Assembly (NCBI RefSeq): GCF_023278185.1
Contig: NZ_CP066356.1
Location: 5,324,001-5,388,000, forward strand
DNA: 64,000 bases
Reading direction: 5' to 3'
Source: Bradyrhizobium elkanii USDA 76
GTDB taxonomy: Bacteria > Pseudomonadota > Alphaproteobacteria > Rhizobiales > Xanthobacteraceae
Translations under genes and position numbers: made by a program
Shown here: positions 39,282 to 49,228 of the stretch, one piece after another
Layout: every line of letters begins with the position of its first letter
Position numbering within the stretch: the first letter of the stretch is position 1
Notes under the pieces: generated by a model
Seen by the model: only the letters and a program-made list of their open reading frames with translations
Told to the model about the DNA's origin: nothing
The model's database searches: none

Positions 39282-40535
39282 ATGGACCGATTGTTGCGAT
39301 ACTTCTTGGGGCGCTTCATCCGCCGCGGTTCGATCACGTTCACGACCGCGAGCGGCGCTCAATTCACCTGCGGTGACGGCACGGGCGTACCGGTCGCCGC
39401 GCGCTTCATGACGCGAGCGGCCGAACTCCGCGTCCTGGTCGATCCCGAACTTTATTTCGGCGAAGCCTTCATGGACGGCACGTTCGTGGTGGAGCAAGGC
39501 ACCATCGCCGACGTGCTGGCGGTCCTGATGGGTCAGGCAGCCATGCTGCCGAACTTTGCCAGGCTGCAGGCCTGGGTGCGCTTCCTCGGACGCCGCGCCC
39601 AGCAGATCAATGTGCGCGGCCGATCCAGGAGCAATGTCGCCCGTCATTACGATCTCGACGGCCGCCTCTATTCCCTGTTCCTCGACGCGGACAAGCAATA
39701 CAGCTGCGCCTATTTCGAGACGCCGGACGCGACGCTGGACGATGCCCAGCTCGCCAAAAAGCGCCACCTCGCCGCAAAACTCCTGATCAAGCCCGGTCAC
39801 CGCATCCTCGACATCGGTTCCGGCTGGGGCGGCCTTGGGCTCTATCTCGCCGAGATGAGCGGCGCCGACGTCACCGGCGTCACGCTGTCGACCGAGCAGC
39901 TGCAGATTTCCAACGCGCGCGCGGCGGAGCGGAACCTGGCGCACTCCGCGCGCTTCCTGATGCAGGACTACCGCGACATCCCCGGCCCGTTCGACCGCAT
40001 CGTCTCGGTCGGCATGTTCGAGCATGTTGGGGTCGCCTACTATGAAACCTTCTTTGCGCGCTGCGCCGAACTCTTGAGCGACGACGGTGTCATGGTGCTA
40101 CATTCGATCGGCCGCTCGACCGGCCCCGACGTCACCAGCCCCTGGATCCGGAAATACATCTTCCCCGGCGGCTACATTCCGGCGCTATCCGAGGTCATGC
40201 CGGCGATCGAGAAGGCCGGTTTGCTGATCTGCGACATGGAGATCCTGCGCCTCCACTATGCCGAGACGCTGAAGGCGTGGCGCGAGCGCTTCATGGCGCG
40301 GCGCGAGGAGGCCGTGCGGCTCTACGACGAGACCTTTGCCCGGATGTGGGAATTCTATCTGGCAGCCTCGGAGATGTCGTTCCGCGTGCAGAACATGATG
40401 AACTTCCAGCTGCAGCTCACCAAGCGCCAGGGCATCGTCCCGATCACCCGCGACTACATCGGTGGCGAAGAAGCCCGTCTGCGGCTGAAGGAGGCCGGCG
40501 CGGCCAAGCCCCGGCTGCAACTCGCCGGCGAATAG
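39282..40535 (+). CDS. cfa: Cyclopropane-fatty-acyl-phospholipid synthase
   Basis: It adds a methylene group from SAM across double bonds of membrane acyl chains. The SAM-binding loop is ILDIGSGWGGLGLYLAE, followed by VTGVTLSTEQL, and the conserved FEHVGVAYYETFF and GGYIPALSEV segments are present. It has 417 residues from ATG 39282 (MDRLLRYFLG). The unsaturated substrate would come from enzymes such as the desaturase at 32222. It is a single gene, divergent from the cytochrome. Confidence 0.95.
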   Translation: MDRLLRYFLGRFIRRGSITFTTASGAQFTCGDGTGVPVAARFMTRAAELRVLVDPELYFGEAFMDGTFVVEQGTIADVLAVLMGQAAMLPNFARLQAWVRFLGRRAQQINVRGRSRSNVARHYDLDGRLYSLFLDADKQYSCAYFETPDATLDDAQLAKKRHLAAKLLIKPGHRILDIGSGWGGLGLYLAEMSGADVTGVTLSTEQLQISNARAAERNLAHSARFLMQDYRDIPGPFDRIVSVGMFEHVGVAYYETFFARCAELLSDDGVMVLHSIGRSTGPDVTSPWIRKYIFPGGYIPALSEVMPAIEKAGLLICDMEILRLHYAETLKAWRERFMARREEAVRLYDETFARMWEFYLAASEMSFRVQNMMNFQLQLTKRQGIVPITRDYIGGEEARLRLKEAGAAKPRLQLAGE

Positions 40536-40555
40536 GCCTGAAGGAACGGATGCTG

Positions 40556-40777
40556 CTAGTTGCGCAGGCTGTAGACCGACCTGCAATGGACGAAGGTCGG
40601 TGCGGGACGGGCCAGATGGGCCGCCGCGGCGGAAATCAACCGGGCATCGCAGGGAACATTGCGGACCTCCGGACGCGCCGCCTGCTCCATGGCATCGACA
40701 AGCGCCGCCAGCCAGCGGCGGTCCATGCCACCTGCCCGGCCGAGCCCTGATCGCGCTGTCTGAAACTCCCGAGCCAT
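40556..40777 (-). CDS. Hypothetical small protein
   Basis: A minus-strand frame of 73 residues, MAREFQTARSGLGRAGGMDR onward, ending FVHCRSVYSLRN. The codon third positions are GC-rich as in real genes nearby. The frame is open further upstream to a GTG at 40876, but no ribosome site supports that start, and the one for 40777 (AGGGAA, 12 bases away) is weak. No signal peptide, membrane segment or family was recognised. Confidence 0.45.
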   Translation of the reverse strand: MAREFQTARSGLGRAGGMDRRWLAALVDAMEQAARPEVRNVPCDARLISAAAAHLARPAPTFVHCRSVYSLRN

Positions 40778-40910
40778 CGCCGCCGTATCTTCCCTGAGCC
40801 AAGACAACCCGGAATCCGCCGGGTCGTTCCCGCGAACCTGCCGCAAAAAAAGTGCGGCGCATGTGATCTGCTTCACAGAGGTCTGCCCCGGGCTGTCGTA
40901 GTGGTCCGGA

Positions 40911-41033
40911 ATGACCCGAGAAACACATCAGACGATGTTGGACCCGCAGCGCGATATCGCGACCGACTACGCCCTGATCGCCACTGGCGTGGTGGCTGCC
41001 GTGATCGCGCTGGCCTTCCTCATCCTGGTCTGA
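40911..41033 (+). CDS. Single-span membrane microprotein
   Basis: A 40-codon frame reads MTRETHQTMLDPQRDIATDY and continues ALIATGVVAAVIALAFLILV to TGA. The N-terminal half is polar and the last 20 residues form one clean membrane helix ending at the C-terminus. The junction DIATDYALIAT resembles the TAIEYGLIA core of Flp-type pilins, but the cleavage-site glycine is absent, so a pilin role is doubtful. Only GGA directly before the ATG hints at a ribosome site. It is far too short for usual gene calling. Confidence 0.5.
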   Translation: MTRETHQTMLDPQRDIATDYALIATGVVAAVIALAFLILV

Positions 41034-41193
41034 GAAATCGACGCCAACAGCCGCCTCGCCTCTCCATGGGTCCGCTCGCCTGGCAAAAGGTTCAGGCGGC
41101 GTCCAATTTTTGCCAACGACAGCACTGATCGGCCGGGTCCCGCCCGGTTTCGGACAAAACCCCCCGTCAAGCGGAATGCGTCCGACTGTTTCG

Positions 41194-41219
41194 GATTCAC
41201 ACCTCGCGTTGTGTGAATC
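41194..41219. promoter_or_regulatory. Perfect inverted repeat upstream of dnaB
   Basis: GATTCACAC (41194-41202) and GTGTGAATC (41211-41219) are exact nine-base arms with an eight-base spacer, 107 bases before the dnaB ATG. It could be an operator for a dimeric regulator or a leader hairpin. The remaining bases between 41034 and 41326 show no gene. Confidence 0.5.
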
Positions 41220-41326
41220 GTGCATAAGAAACATCCGTCCTTTCGCTTCGTGCCGGGCTGGCGCTTCATCGCGGCCCCACATCCGAAAATCTCAGTAACG
41301 ACGAAATCAGAAGAATAAGCTCGTCC

Positions 41327-42829
<1,503 letters not shown>

Positions 42830-42877
42830 GATCCGGACTCGGTTGAACGACGCAAGGCACCCGCGTACAACTGAGCC

Positions 42878-44182
42878 ATGAACATCGTGACTGACGCGAA
42901 ATCGCAGCTGACACCCGAGGCCAGTTTGCTGGCGGCCCACCCGACCGCCAGCGGTATCCTCACCATCGACCTCGATGCCATCATCGCCAACTGGCGCAAG
43001 CTCGAGAAGACCGCGGTGCCGGCCGAATGCGCCGCCGTGGTCAAGGCCAACGCCTATGGCTGCGGCGCCGAGCAGGTTTCGCGGGCGCTGGCCAAGGCCG
43101 GCTGCAAGACCTTCTTCGTCGCCAGCGTCGAGGAGGCCGCCGCGGTGCGCGCGGCCGCTCCCGAGGCGACGGTGTATTCGCTCGGCGGTTTCTTCCAGAA
43201 CACCGGCGACGCCTATGCCAGGATCGACTGCAAGCCGGTGATCGGCGACCTCAACGAGCTCGCCGAATGGGACGTGTTCTGCCGCCGCTCCGGCTGGTCC
43301 GGCGGCGCCGCCATCCATATCGACACCGGCATGAACCGGCTGGGGCTCACGGTCAGCGAGGCGCAGGGCATCATCCCGCGGATCAATGCCGGCGACCACG
43401 GCATCACGCTGGTGATGAGCCACCTCGCCTCCGCCGAATTGCTCAACAATCCCGCCAACGCAAGGCAGCTTGCGAGCTTCCGCGAGATCGCGAGCCTGTT
43501 CACCGGCGTGCCGGCCTCGCTGGCGAATTCTTCCGGCGTGTTTCTCGGCGCGCAATTCCAGTTCGAGATGGTGCGGCCGGGCTGCGCGCTCTACGGCGTC
43601 AATCCGACGCCGGAGGCCGACAACCCGATGCAGCAGGTGGTCGATCTCAAGGCGCGCATCGTGCAGATCCGCAACATCGACCGCGGCGAGACCGTCGGCT
43701 ATGGCGGCACCTGGACCGCGCGCCGGCCAACCCGGCTTGCGATCGTCTCCGCCGGCTATGCCGACGGCTACTTCCGCGCCGCCAGCGCCAATGACGGCAC
43801 CCGTGGCGCCGAGGTCGTGGTCGCCGGCAAGCGCTGCCCGATCGCCGGCCGCGTCTCGATGGACCTGATCGCGGTCGATGTCACCGACCTCGACAAGAAT
43901 GCCGTGCGGCGCGGCCACATGGTGACGCTGATCGGCGAAGGCATCACGGTCGACGAGGTCGCGCATCATTTCGGCACCATCGGCTATGAGGTGCTGACCA
44001 GCCTCGGCCGCCGCTTCGTTCGCATCTACAAGGGCGGCGATGCCGTCGCCGCGAGAAGCGATACGGTCGCCGAGACCAGCGAGCCGGCCGCCACGTCCGC
44101 TGCGCCGCCGGCCTTGCCGACGGCAGCGCCCGCTGCGCCGCCGCCTTTGCCGGCCGCCGAGCCAACGGCGATGTCCACCTGA
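42878..44182 (+). CDS. alr: Alanine racemase with C-terminal Pro/Ala tail
   Basis: It makes D-alanine for peptidoglycan. The PLP lysine is in AAVVKANAYGCGAEQV, and the catalytic tyrosine region is GYGGTWTARRPTRLAIVSAG. The racemase fold ends near residue 390 (SLGRRFVRIYKGG). The last 40-odd residues are Ala/Pro/Thr-rich and are not part of the enzyme fold. The total is 434 residues. It follows dnaB by 48 bases, the usual dnaB-alr order of the group. Confidence 0.95.
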   Translation: MNIVTDAKSQLTPEASLLAAHPTASGILTIDLDAIIANWRKLEKTAVPAECAAVVKANAYGCGAEQVSRALAKAGCKTFFVASVEEAAAVRAAAPEATVYSLGGFFQNTGDAYARIDCKPVIGDLNELAEWDVFCRRSGWSGGAAIHIDTGMNRLGLTVSEAQGIIPRINAGDHGITLVMSHLASAELLNNPANARQLASFREIASLFTGVPASLANSSGVFLGAQFQFEMVRPGCALYGVNPTPEADNPMQQVVDLKARIVQIRNIDRGETVGYGGTWTARRPTRLAIVSAGYADGYFRAASANDGTRGAEVVVAGKRCPIAGRVSMDLIAVDVTDLDKNAVRRGHMVTLIGEGITVDEVAHHFGTIGYEVLTSLGRRFVRIYKGGDAVAARSDTVAETSEPAATSAAPPALPTAAPAAPPPLPAAEPTAMST

Positions 44183-44212
44183 CATGATCAAGGTTCGCGA
44201 TTGCCAGTGCGC

Positions 44213-44983
44213 ATGAAGATCGCGACCTTCAACATCAACAACGTCAACCGCCGCCTGCCCAACCTGTTGCGCTGGCTCAAGACCGCCAAGCCCGACATCG
44301 TCGGCCTGCAGGAGCTGAAGGCAAGCGACGCCGAGTTTCCCGCGGCCGCGCTCGAGCACGCCGGCTACGGCGCGGTGTGGCAGGGACAGAAGACCTGGAA
44401 CGGCGTCGCCATCCTCGCGCGCAAGGCCGAGCCGGTGCTGATCCGCACCGCCCTGCCCGGCGATGCCGGCGATCACGAAGCGCGCTACATCGAGGCCGCG
44501 GTGCGCGGCATCGTCGTCACCAGCCTCTATCTGCCGAACGGCAATCCGCAGCCCGGGCCGAAATTCGATTACAAGCTCGCCTGGTTCAAGCGGCTGCGCG
44601 CCCATGCCGCCAAGCTGCTCAAGCAGGACGTCCCGGTGGTGCTCGCCGGCGACTACAATGTCGCGCCGACGCCCTTCGACATCTACCCGACGCGCTCCTG
44701 GGACAAGGATGCGCTGATCCAGCCGAAGAGCCGCGCCGCCTTCAAGGCGCTGGTCGATCAGGGCTGGTGCGATGCGATCCGCACCCTGCATCCGGACGCG
44801 CCGATGTTCACCTTCTGGGACTACAAGCGCCAGCGCTGGCCACGCGATGCAGGCCTCCGGCTCGATCATCTCCTGCTCAGCCCCGCAGTGGCGCCGCGGC
44901 TCGTGAAAGCCGGCGTCGACCGCACCGTCCGCGGCGAGGACGGTGCCAGCGATCATGCACCGGCGTGGGTTGTGCTGAGGTGA
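44213..44983 (+). CDS. xth: Exodeoxyribonuclease III
   Basis: An AP endonuclease/3' exonuclease for base-excision repair. The start MKIATFNINNVNRRL, the metal-binding glutamate in GLQELKASDAEFP, the GDYNVAP motif and the terminal SDHAPAWVVL are all of the ExoIII type. It has 256 residues from ATG 44213. An in-frame TTG at 44201 has AAGG seven bases upstream, so four more residues are possible. Confidence 0.94.
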   Translation: MKIATFNINNVNRRLPNLLRWLKTAKPDIVGLQELKASDAEFPAAALEHAGYGAVWQGQKTWNGVAILARKAEPVLIRTALPGDAGDHEARYIEAAVRGIVVTSLYLPNGNPQPGPKFDYKLAWFKRLRAHAAKLLKQDVPVVLAGDYNVAPTPFDIYPTRSWDKDALIQPKSRAAFKALVDQGWCDAIRTLHPDAPMFTFWDYKRQRWPRDAGLRLDHLLLSPAVAPRLVKAGVDRTVRGEDGASDHAPAWVVLR

Positions 44984-45182
44984 CGCGCCGGCATCACGCC
45001 TCGCGACAATCAGCATGATGGTGGTCGCGACGCGGATCGGATGATGCCGCACACACCGCCGTCGGTGGCTATGGTTCCGGCCTGCCCCGGGACGACATCG
45101 AGGTTGTTGCGCGAGCTGCGGGGGCTTGCGCCGTCGGGCAACTCGGAGGTATGGGGCGATCACACCTCACCGGAGCGCGCAG

Positions 45183-45908
45183 GTGGGCTTCCTCTTCGTC
45201 CTCATCGTCGGCCTGGTGGCCGGCACCATTTCCGGCATCGTCGGCACCGGCTCGTCGATCATGCTGATGCCGGTGCTGGTCTATCAGTACGGGCCGAAGC
45301 AGGCGGTGCCGATCATGGCCGTCGCCGCCGTGATGGCCAATCTGTCGCGGATTCTCGCCTGGTGGCGCGAGGTCGACTGGCGCGCCTGCGCCGCCTATTC
45401 GATCACGGGGATTCCGGCCGCAGCGCTCGGCGCGCGCACCCTGCTCGCGCTGCCCTCCCGCGCGGTCGATATCGCGATCGGCGTGTTCCTGATCGCGATG
45501 GTGCCGGTGCGGCATTGGCTGGCGCAGCACAGACTGAAAGCCAATCTCTGGCATCTCGCAATCGGCGGCGCGCTGATCGGCTATCTCACCGGCATCGTGG
45601 CCTCGACCGGTCCGCTCAGCGTGCCGCTGTTTTTGTTCTACGGCCTCAGCAAGGGCGCGTTCCTCGCCACCGAAGCGGCAAGCTCGCTCGGGCTCTATGT
45701 CAGCAAGTCGGTGACCTTCGAGCGGTTCGGCGCGCTGACACCTGACATCGCGCTGAAGGGCCTGATCGCCGGCGCCTCGCTGATGGCCGGCGCCTTCATC
45801 GCAAAGCGCTTCGTGCTGCAGATGAAGCCGGAATCGTTCCGCCTGATCATGGACGGCATCATGCTGGCGGCGGGCACGGCGTTGCTGTGGTCGGCAATGA
45901 CGCAGTAA
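45183..45908 (+). CDS. TauE/SafE-family membrane permease
   Basis: A 241-residue membrane protein with two internally similar halves of four hydrophobic segments each, as in TauE/SafE (DUF81). The first half starts VGFLFVLIVGLVAGTISGIV and includes GTGSSIMLMPVLVYQYGPKQ, the typical helix 1-2 region. Members export sulfite, sulfoacetate or related anions. I chose GTG 45183 with GGAG seven bases upstream; the open frame extends back to 45126. It follows xth by 200 bases and has no informative neighbour. Confidence 0.85.
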   Translation: MGFLFVLIVGLVAGTISGIVGTGSSIMLMPVLVYQYGPKQAVPIMAVAAVMANLSRILAWWREVDWRACAAYSITGIPAAALGARTLLALPSRAVDIAIGVFLIAMVPVRHWLAQHRLKANLWHLAIGGALIGYLTGIVASTGPLSVPLFLFYGLSKGAFLATEAASSLGLYVSKSVTFERFGALTPDIALKGLIAGASLMAGAFIAKRFVLQMKPESFRLIMDGIMLAAGTALLWSAMTQ

Positions 45909-46361
45909 CATTCCGACATCGGCTGCGTGAGACCGGGCCTTGGGCAAACGGATTTCACCGTGACGAACACCAACATCCTGCCGATGATGTCGTAATTCTA
46001 CGGGGCTTTGCGCATCGGATGGCGTGTACCCCGAAAGAGTTTTGTTGAGCCCTCGGCTTCCGTTGTTATCCGGATTGCCACCGTCCGGCCACTGCGTTTA
46101 TGACAATCTCATTACTTGCACTTGATCGTTTGCGGAAAAGAACTTTGCTCCAGCAGGCATCACAGGGTTGATCGACGACCCGGATGCGAGTCCCGAGAGT
46201 TCAGGGCGACACGAGTTCAGCGACACATGGCGTGCAGATCGGGCGCAGAGCCCGGCGCCTGATGTCATCGATGTCGGCCTGACGAATACGGGATCGCAAG
46301 TCGAAGCATTGGGAGTCGCGGGTTGTCAAAGCCCACGACAGGCGGGAAAGGCAGGCGCGCG
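45909..46361. other. Intergenic region with no supported gene
   Basis: These 453 bases hold only poorly coding frames. The part around 46030-46160 is less GC-rich than the flanks (for example TTGCACTTGATCGTTTGCGG). I see no terminator with a T-run, no RNA gene and no member of the repeat families found elsewhere. A small RNA cannot be excluded. Confidence 0.5.
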
Positions 46362-46649
46362 ATGCGCAAGATGATGATCACGACTGCGGCGATTCTAACG
46401 TTCGCTGTTGCCGGCTCGGCGTTCTGGCCGACGGCAAAGCCCGACGTCGAACAGTTCGGCGACAGCGTTTACGAGACGATCTGGGTCTGGCGAATTCCGA
46501 CCTACGCGAACAATCCGTCGTGGCGGGTTCGCTGGAGCTGGAGCGATCCGTTGCGTGCGCAGGCGAGATGCTGCCGCGCTCTGCCGACGAGTCTGACGCC
46601 GCGCGAGAATCCGCCGCTGCTGCTGTCGAGGCAGGACCTCCGCGTTTGA
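46362..46649 (+). CDS. Small exported protein, possibly frameshifted
   Basis: The start MRKMMITTAAILTFAVAGSA is a good signal peptide. The mature part, WPTAKPDVEQFGDSVYETIW onward, is Trp/Arg-rich and has no recognised family. The total is 95 residues. From about 46485 another frame (two bases on) gives a more ordinary-looking sequence to a TGA near 46693, so the annotated C-terminus may be the product of a frameshift. Third-position GC favours the frame given here, so the matter is open. Confidence 0.5.
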   Translation: MRKMMITTAAILTFAVAGSAFWPTAKPDVEQFGDSVYETIWVWRIPTYANNPSWRVRWSWSDPLRAQARCCRALPTSLTPRENPPLLLSRQDLRV

Positions 46650-46822
46650 CCGCTCGTACAATCGAGAGCAGTTCCCTTGCGCGAAAGCGCATTTGATTCA
46701 AATTCGCGCTGTAGTTGAACTTACTTTTTATCCTTAACCAGAAACCTGATCTTTGATTTACATCTGCAAGATGCGGTTTACCTTGTCTCCGCGAGCACAG
46801 CGGATTCAGGGACAACAACAAC

Positions 46823-47437
46823 ATGCGCCAGCCAAGCCTCACCCTGTGGTTGACCGTTGTTCTGGCGACACAGGGATTGAGCGTCGCGGCAGACGATACG
46901 AGATCGGGACAACCGGGTGCCGTTGCCGCCGCTGACCGCGTTGCGTGTTCCCTGCAGCCGAAAAGCGAGGAACCGTCCGATCCGTCGTCGACCTCGGCAA
47001 TTCCCCACGCCGAAAAATTCGTCGCGCGGGAACATTTCAAGGAGGACATCGCCTCGAGCGCGCCGGTCAGGATTTCTTGGCTAGGCGCGACCTTCGCGCA
47101 GCGCTTCACCAACAAGATCGAGGACGATAGCGGCGGCGCAACGTTGCAGACCTTCATCCTGAGCGCAGCCTCGAGCGACAAGGAGATCCTCGCCAAACTG
47201 GGTCAGAGTCACGAGAGCAGGCTGGCCGACGTCTGGTGCGCGTTGAGGCGACAGCCCAGCGGCAGCAACGGCCCGCTGGAAGTCAACGCCAAGCCGAACG
47301 TGTTTTACGTCCGCGACAGTGCCGGAGAGCTTGGTGCCGTCGACGTGCTGTGGGGCGGCGTCGGCTGGGAAATCGGCGCAAGCCCGGTCGGAGACAAGCC
47401 GCGCTGGCCGGGCGGAACACGGGTGTTCTCGCGCTGA
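46823..47437 (+). CDS. Exported protein of unknown function
   Basis: A 204-residue protein with a signal peptide (SLTLWLTVVLATQGLSVAAD) and no further membrane segment. Two cysteines (DRVACSLQ, DVWCALRR) could form a disulfide. The C-terminal half, NVFYVRDSAGELGAVDVLWG to the end, looks like a small beta fold. No family recognised. The preceding 150 bases are AT-rich (for example TTACTTTTTATCC) and probably carry its promoter. Confidence 0.7.
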   Translation: MRQPSLTLWLTVVLATQGLSVAADDTRSGQPGAVAAADRVACSLQPKSEEPSDPSSTSAIPHAEKFVAREHFKEDIASSAPVRISWLGATFAQRFTNKIEDDSGGATLQTFILSAASSDKEILAKLGQSHESRLADVWCALRRQPSGSNGPLEVNAKPNVFYVRDSAGELGAVDVLWGGVGWEIGASPVGDKPRWPGGTRVFSR

Positions 47438-47533
47438 GCCGGCCCCGCCATCGGGCGCACCGTCTTCGATGGATCGTGCGCGGCGGCCGAACCGTGTTAT
47501 GCATCGTGCGCGATAGCGCGACTCACCTGCTCC

Positions 47534-49024
47534 ATGGCCAAATCCACCCTCTCCTTCGTCTGCCAGAACTGCGGCGCGGCGTATAATCGCTGGCAGGGCA
47601 AGTGCGACTCCTGCGGCGAGTGGAACACGCTGGCCGAGGAAGACACCACAGGCTCGGTGCCGGTCTCGATCCGCAGCAAGCGCAAGGGCCGGACGTTTGC
47701 GCTGGAATCGCTGTCCGGCAAGACCCAGGACGCGCCGCGGCTGTCCTCCGGCATGGCCGAACTCGACCGCGTCACCGGCGGCGGCTTCGTCCGCGGCTCG
47801 GTGCTTTTGGTCGGCGGCGATCCCGGCATCGGAAAATCCACGCTGCTGACCCAGGCGACCAGCATGATGGCGCGTGCCGGCCACCGCGCCGTCTATATCT
47901 CCGGCGAAGAGGCGGTCGCCCAGGTGCGGCTGCGCGCCGAACGGCTCGGGCTCGCGGACGCACCGGTGCAGCTGGCTTCGGAAACGTCGGTCGAGGACAT
48001 CGTCGCGACGCTGTCGGAAGGCGCGGTGCCGCGGCTGATCGTGATCGACTCGATCCAGACCATGTGGACCGACACGGTGGAATCCGCGCCCGGCACGGTG
48101 ACCCAGGTCCGCGCCTCGGCGCAGGCCCTCATTCGCTTTGCCAAGAAAACCGGCGCCGCGATCATCCTGGTCGGCCATGTGACAAAGGACGGCCAGATCG
48201 CCGGTCCCCGCGTGGTCGAGCACATGGTCGATGCGGTGCTGTCGTTCGAGGGCGAAGGCTCGCAGCAGTTCCGCATCCTGCGCTCGGTGAAGAACCGTTT
48301 TGGTGCGACCGACGAGATCGGCGTGTTCGAGATGACCGGCCTCGGCCTGCGCGAGGTCACCAACCCCTCCGAATTGTTCCTCTCCGAGCGCGAGCTCGGC
48401 AGTCCCGGCACGGCGGTGTTTGCCGGCATCGAGGGCACCCGTCCGGTGCTGGTCGAATTGCAGGCGCTGGTGGCACCGACCTCGCTGGGCACGCCGCGCC
48501 GCGCCGTGGTCGGCTGGGATCCGAGCCGGCTGTCGATGGTGCTCGCGGTGCTGGAAGCGCATTGCGGCGTCAAATTGTCCGGACATGACGTCTATCTCAA
48601 TGTCGCCGGCGGCCTGCGCATCCAGGAGCCGGCCGCGGATCTTGCCGCGGCTGCGGCGCTGGTCTCCTCGCTGGTGAATGCGCCGCTGCCGACGGATGCG
48701 GTCTATTTCGGCGAGATTTCGCTGTCGGGCGCGATCCGCCCGGTGGCGCAGACCCCGGCGCGGCTCAAGGAGGCCCTCAAGCTCGGCTTCGCCCGCGCCA
48801 TCCTGCCCGAATCGGCCCGCGGCGAGAGCGGCGGCGATTCAGGGCTCACCCTCAACAGCGTCGGCAATCTCACCACGCTGGTCGCCGAAATTGCGGCACG
48901 CGGTACGCCAAGAGGCGACCGGGGAACACCGCGAGGCGACCGGCGCGACCCGGGCGGCTCCGGAGGCCCTGATGCGGCTGAGAAAAATGCCACACCGGCC
49001 CGATTCCGTCGCGAGACCAGCTAA
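47534..49024 (+). CDS. radA: DNA repair protein RadA (Sms)
   Basis: RadA processes branched recombination intermediates. The zinc finger CQNCG...CDSCGEW (residues 10-29) is followed by the RecA-like core with Walker A GGDPGIGKST, the RadA-specific KNRFGATDEIG motif and a Lon-like C-terminal domain with EISLSGAIRPV. The core ends near residue 455; about 35 further residues are Gly/Arg/Asp-rich with the near-repeat TPRGDRGTPRGDR. It is followed by cvpA and purF on the same strand. Confidence 0.97.
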   Translation: MAKSTLSFVCQNCGAAYNRWQGKCDSCGEWNTLAEEDTTGSVPVSIRSKRKGRTFALESLSGKTQDAPRLSSGMAELDRVTGGGFVRGSVLLVGGDPGIGKSTLLTQATSMMARAGHRAVYISGEEAVAQVRLRAERLGLADAPVQLASETSVEDIVATLSEGAVPRLIVIDSIQTMWTDTVESAPGTVTQVRASAQALIRFAKKTGAAIILVGHVTKDGQIAGPRVVEHMVDAVLSFEGEGSQQFRILRSVKNRFGATDEIGVFEMTGLGLREVTNPSELFLSERELGSPGTAVFAGIEGTRPVLVELQALVAPTSLGTPRRAVVGWDPSRLSMVLAVLEAHCGVKLSGHDVYLNVAGGLRIQEPAADLAAAAALVSSLVNAPLPTDAVYFGEISLSGAIRPVAQTPARLKEALKLGFARAILPESARGESGGDSGLTLNSVGNLTTLVAEIAARGTPRGDRGTPRGDRRDPGGSGGPDAAEKNATPARFRRETS

Positions 49025-49150
49025 AGCGGGCGTGACGTATCAGCCCCCCGCCGCTATACATCCGCCGCGCGGGACAGGCGGCGCTCTGGCCTTGCCGGAT
49101 GCCCCCAATGCGCCTCAGTTAGGACGGCACCGACTTTGCCGATTCGCGAG

Positions 49151-49198
49151 AGCCCTTAGCAGCGTAAGCCCTTAACAACGTAAGCCCTTAACAGCGTA
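49151..49198. repeat. Three tandem 16-base repeats upstream of cvpA
   Basis: AGCCCTTAGCAGCGTA, AGCCCTTAACAACGTA and AGCCCTTAACAGCGTA follow without gaps at 49151, 49167 and 49183. They end 30 bases before the cvpA ATG. A shared GTACC / GTACC follows. They could be a binding array or a slippage product. Confidence 0.9.
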
Positions 49199-49228
49199 CC
49201 GAAACGTACCAGCGGACCTGACCAGCCG

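Noticed and set aside
46168..46374. A plus-strand frame of 68 codons starting with TTG
   Set aside because: It has no ribosome site, its composition is not protein-like, and its end overlaps the exported-protein start.
46378..47196. A minus-strand open frame of 272 codons over the small exported genes
   Set aside because: It is Ser/Arg-rich without motif or ribosome site, while the plus-strand frames carry signal peptides.
49092..49150. A further copy of the 16-base repeat upstream of the array
   Set aside because: No additional unit can be aligned; the array is limited to three copies.
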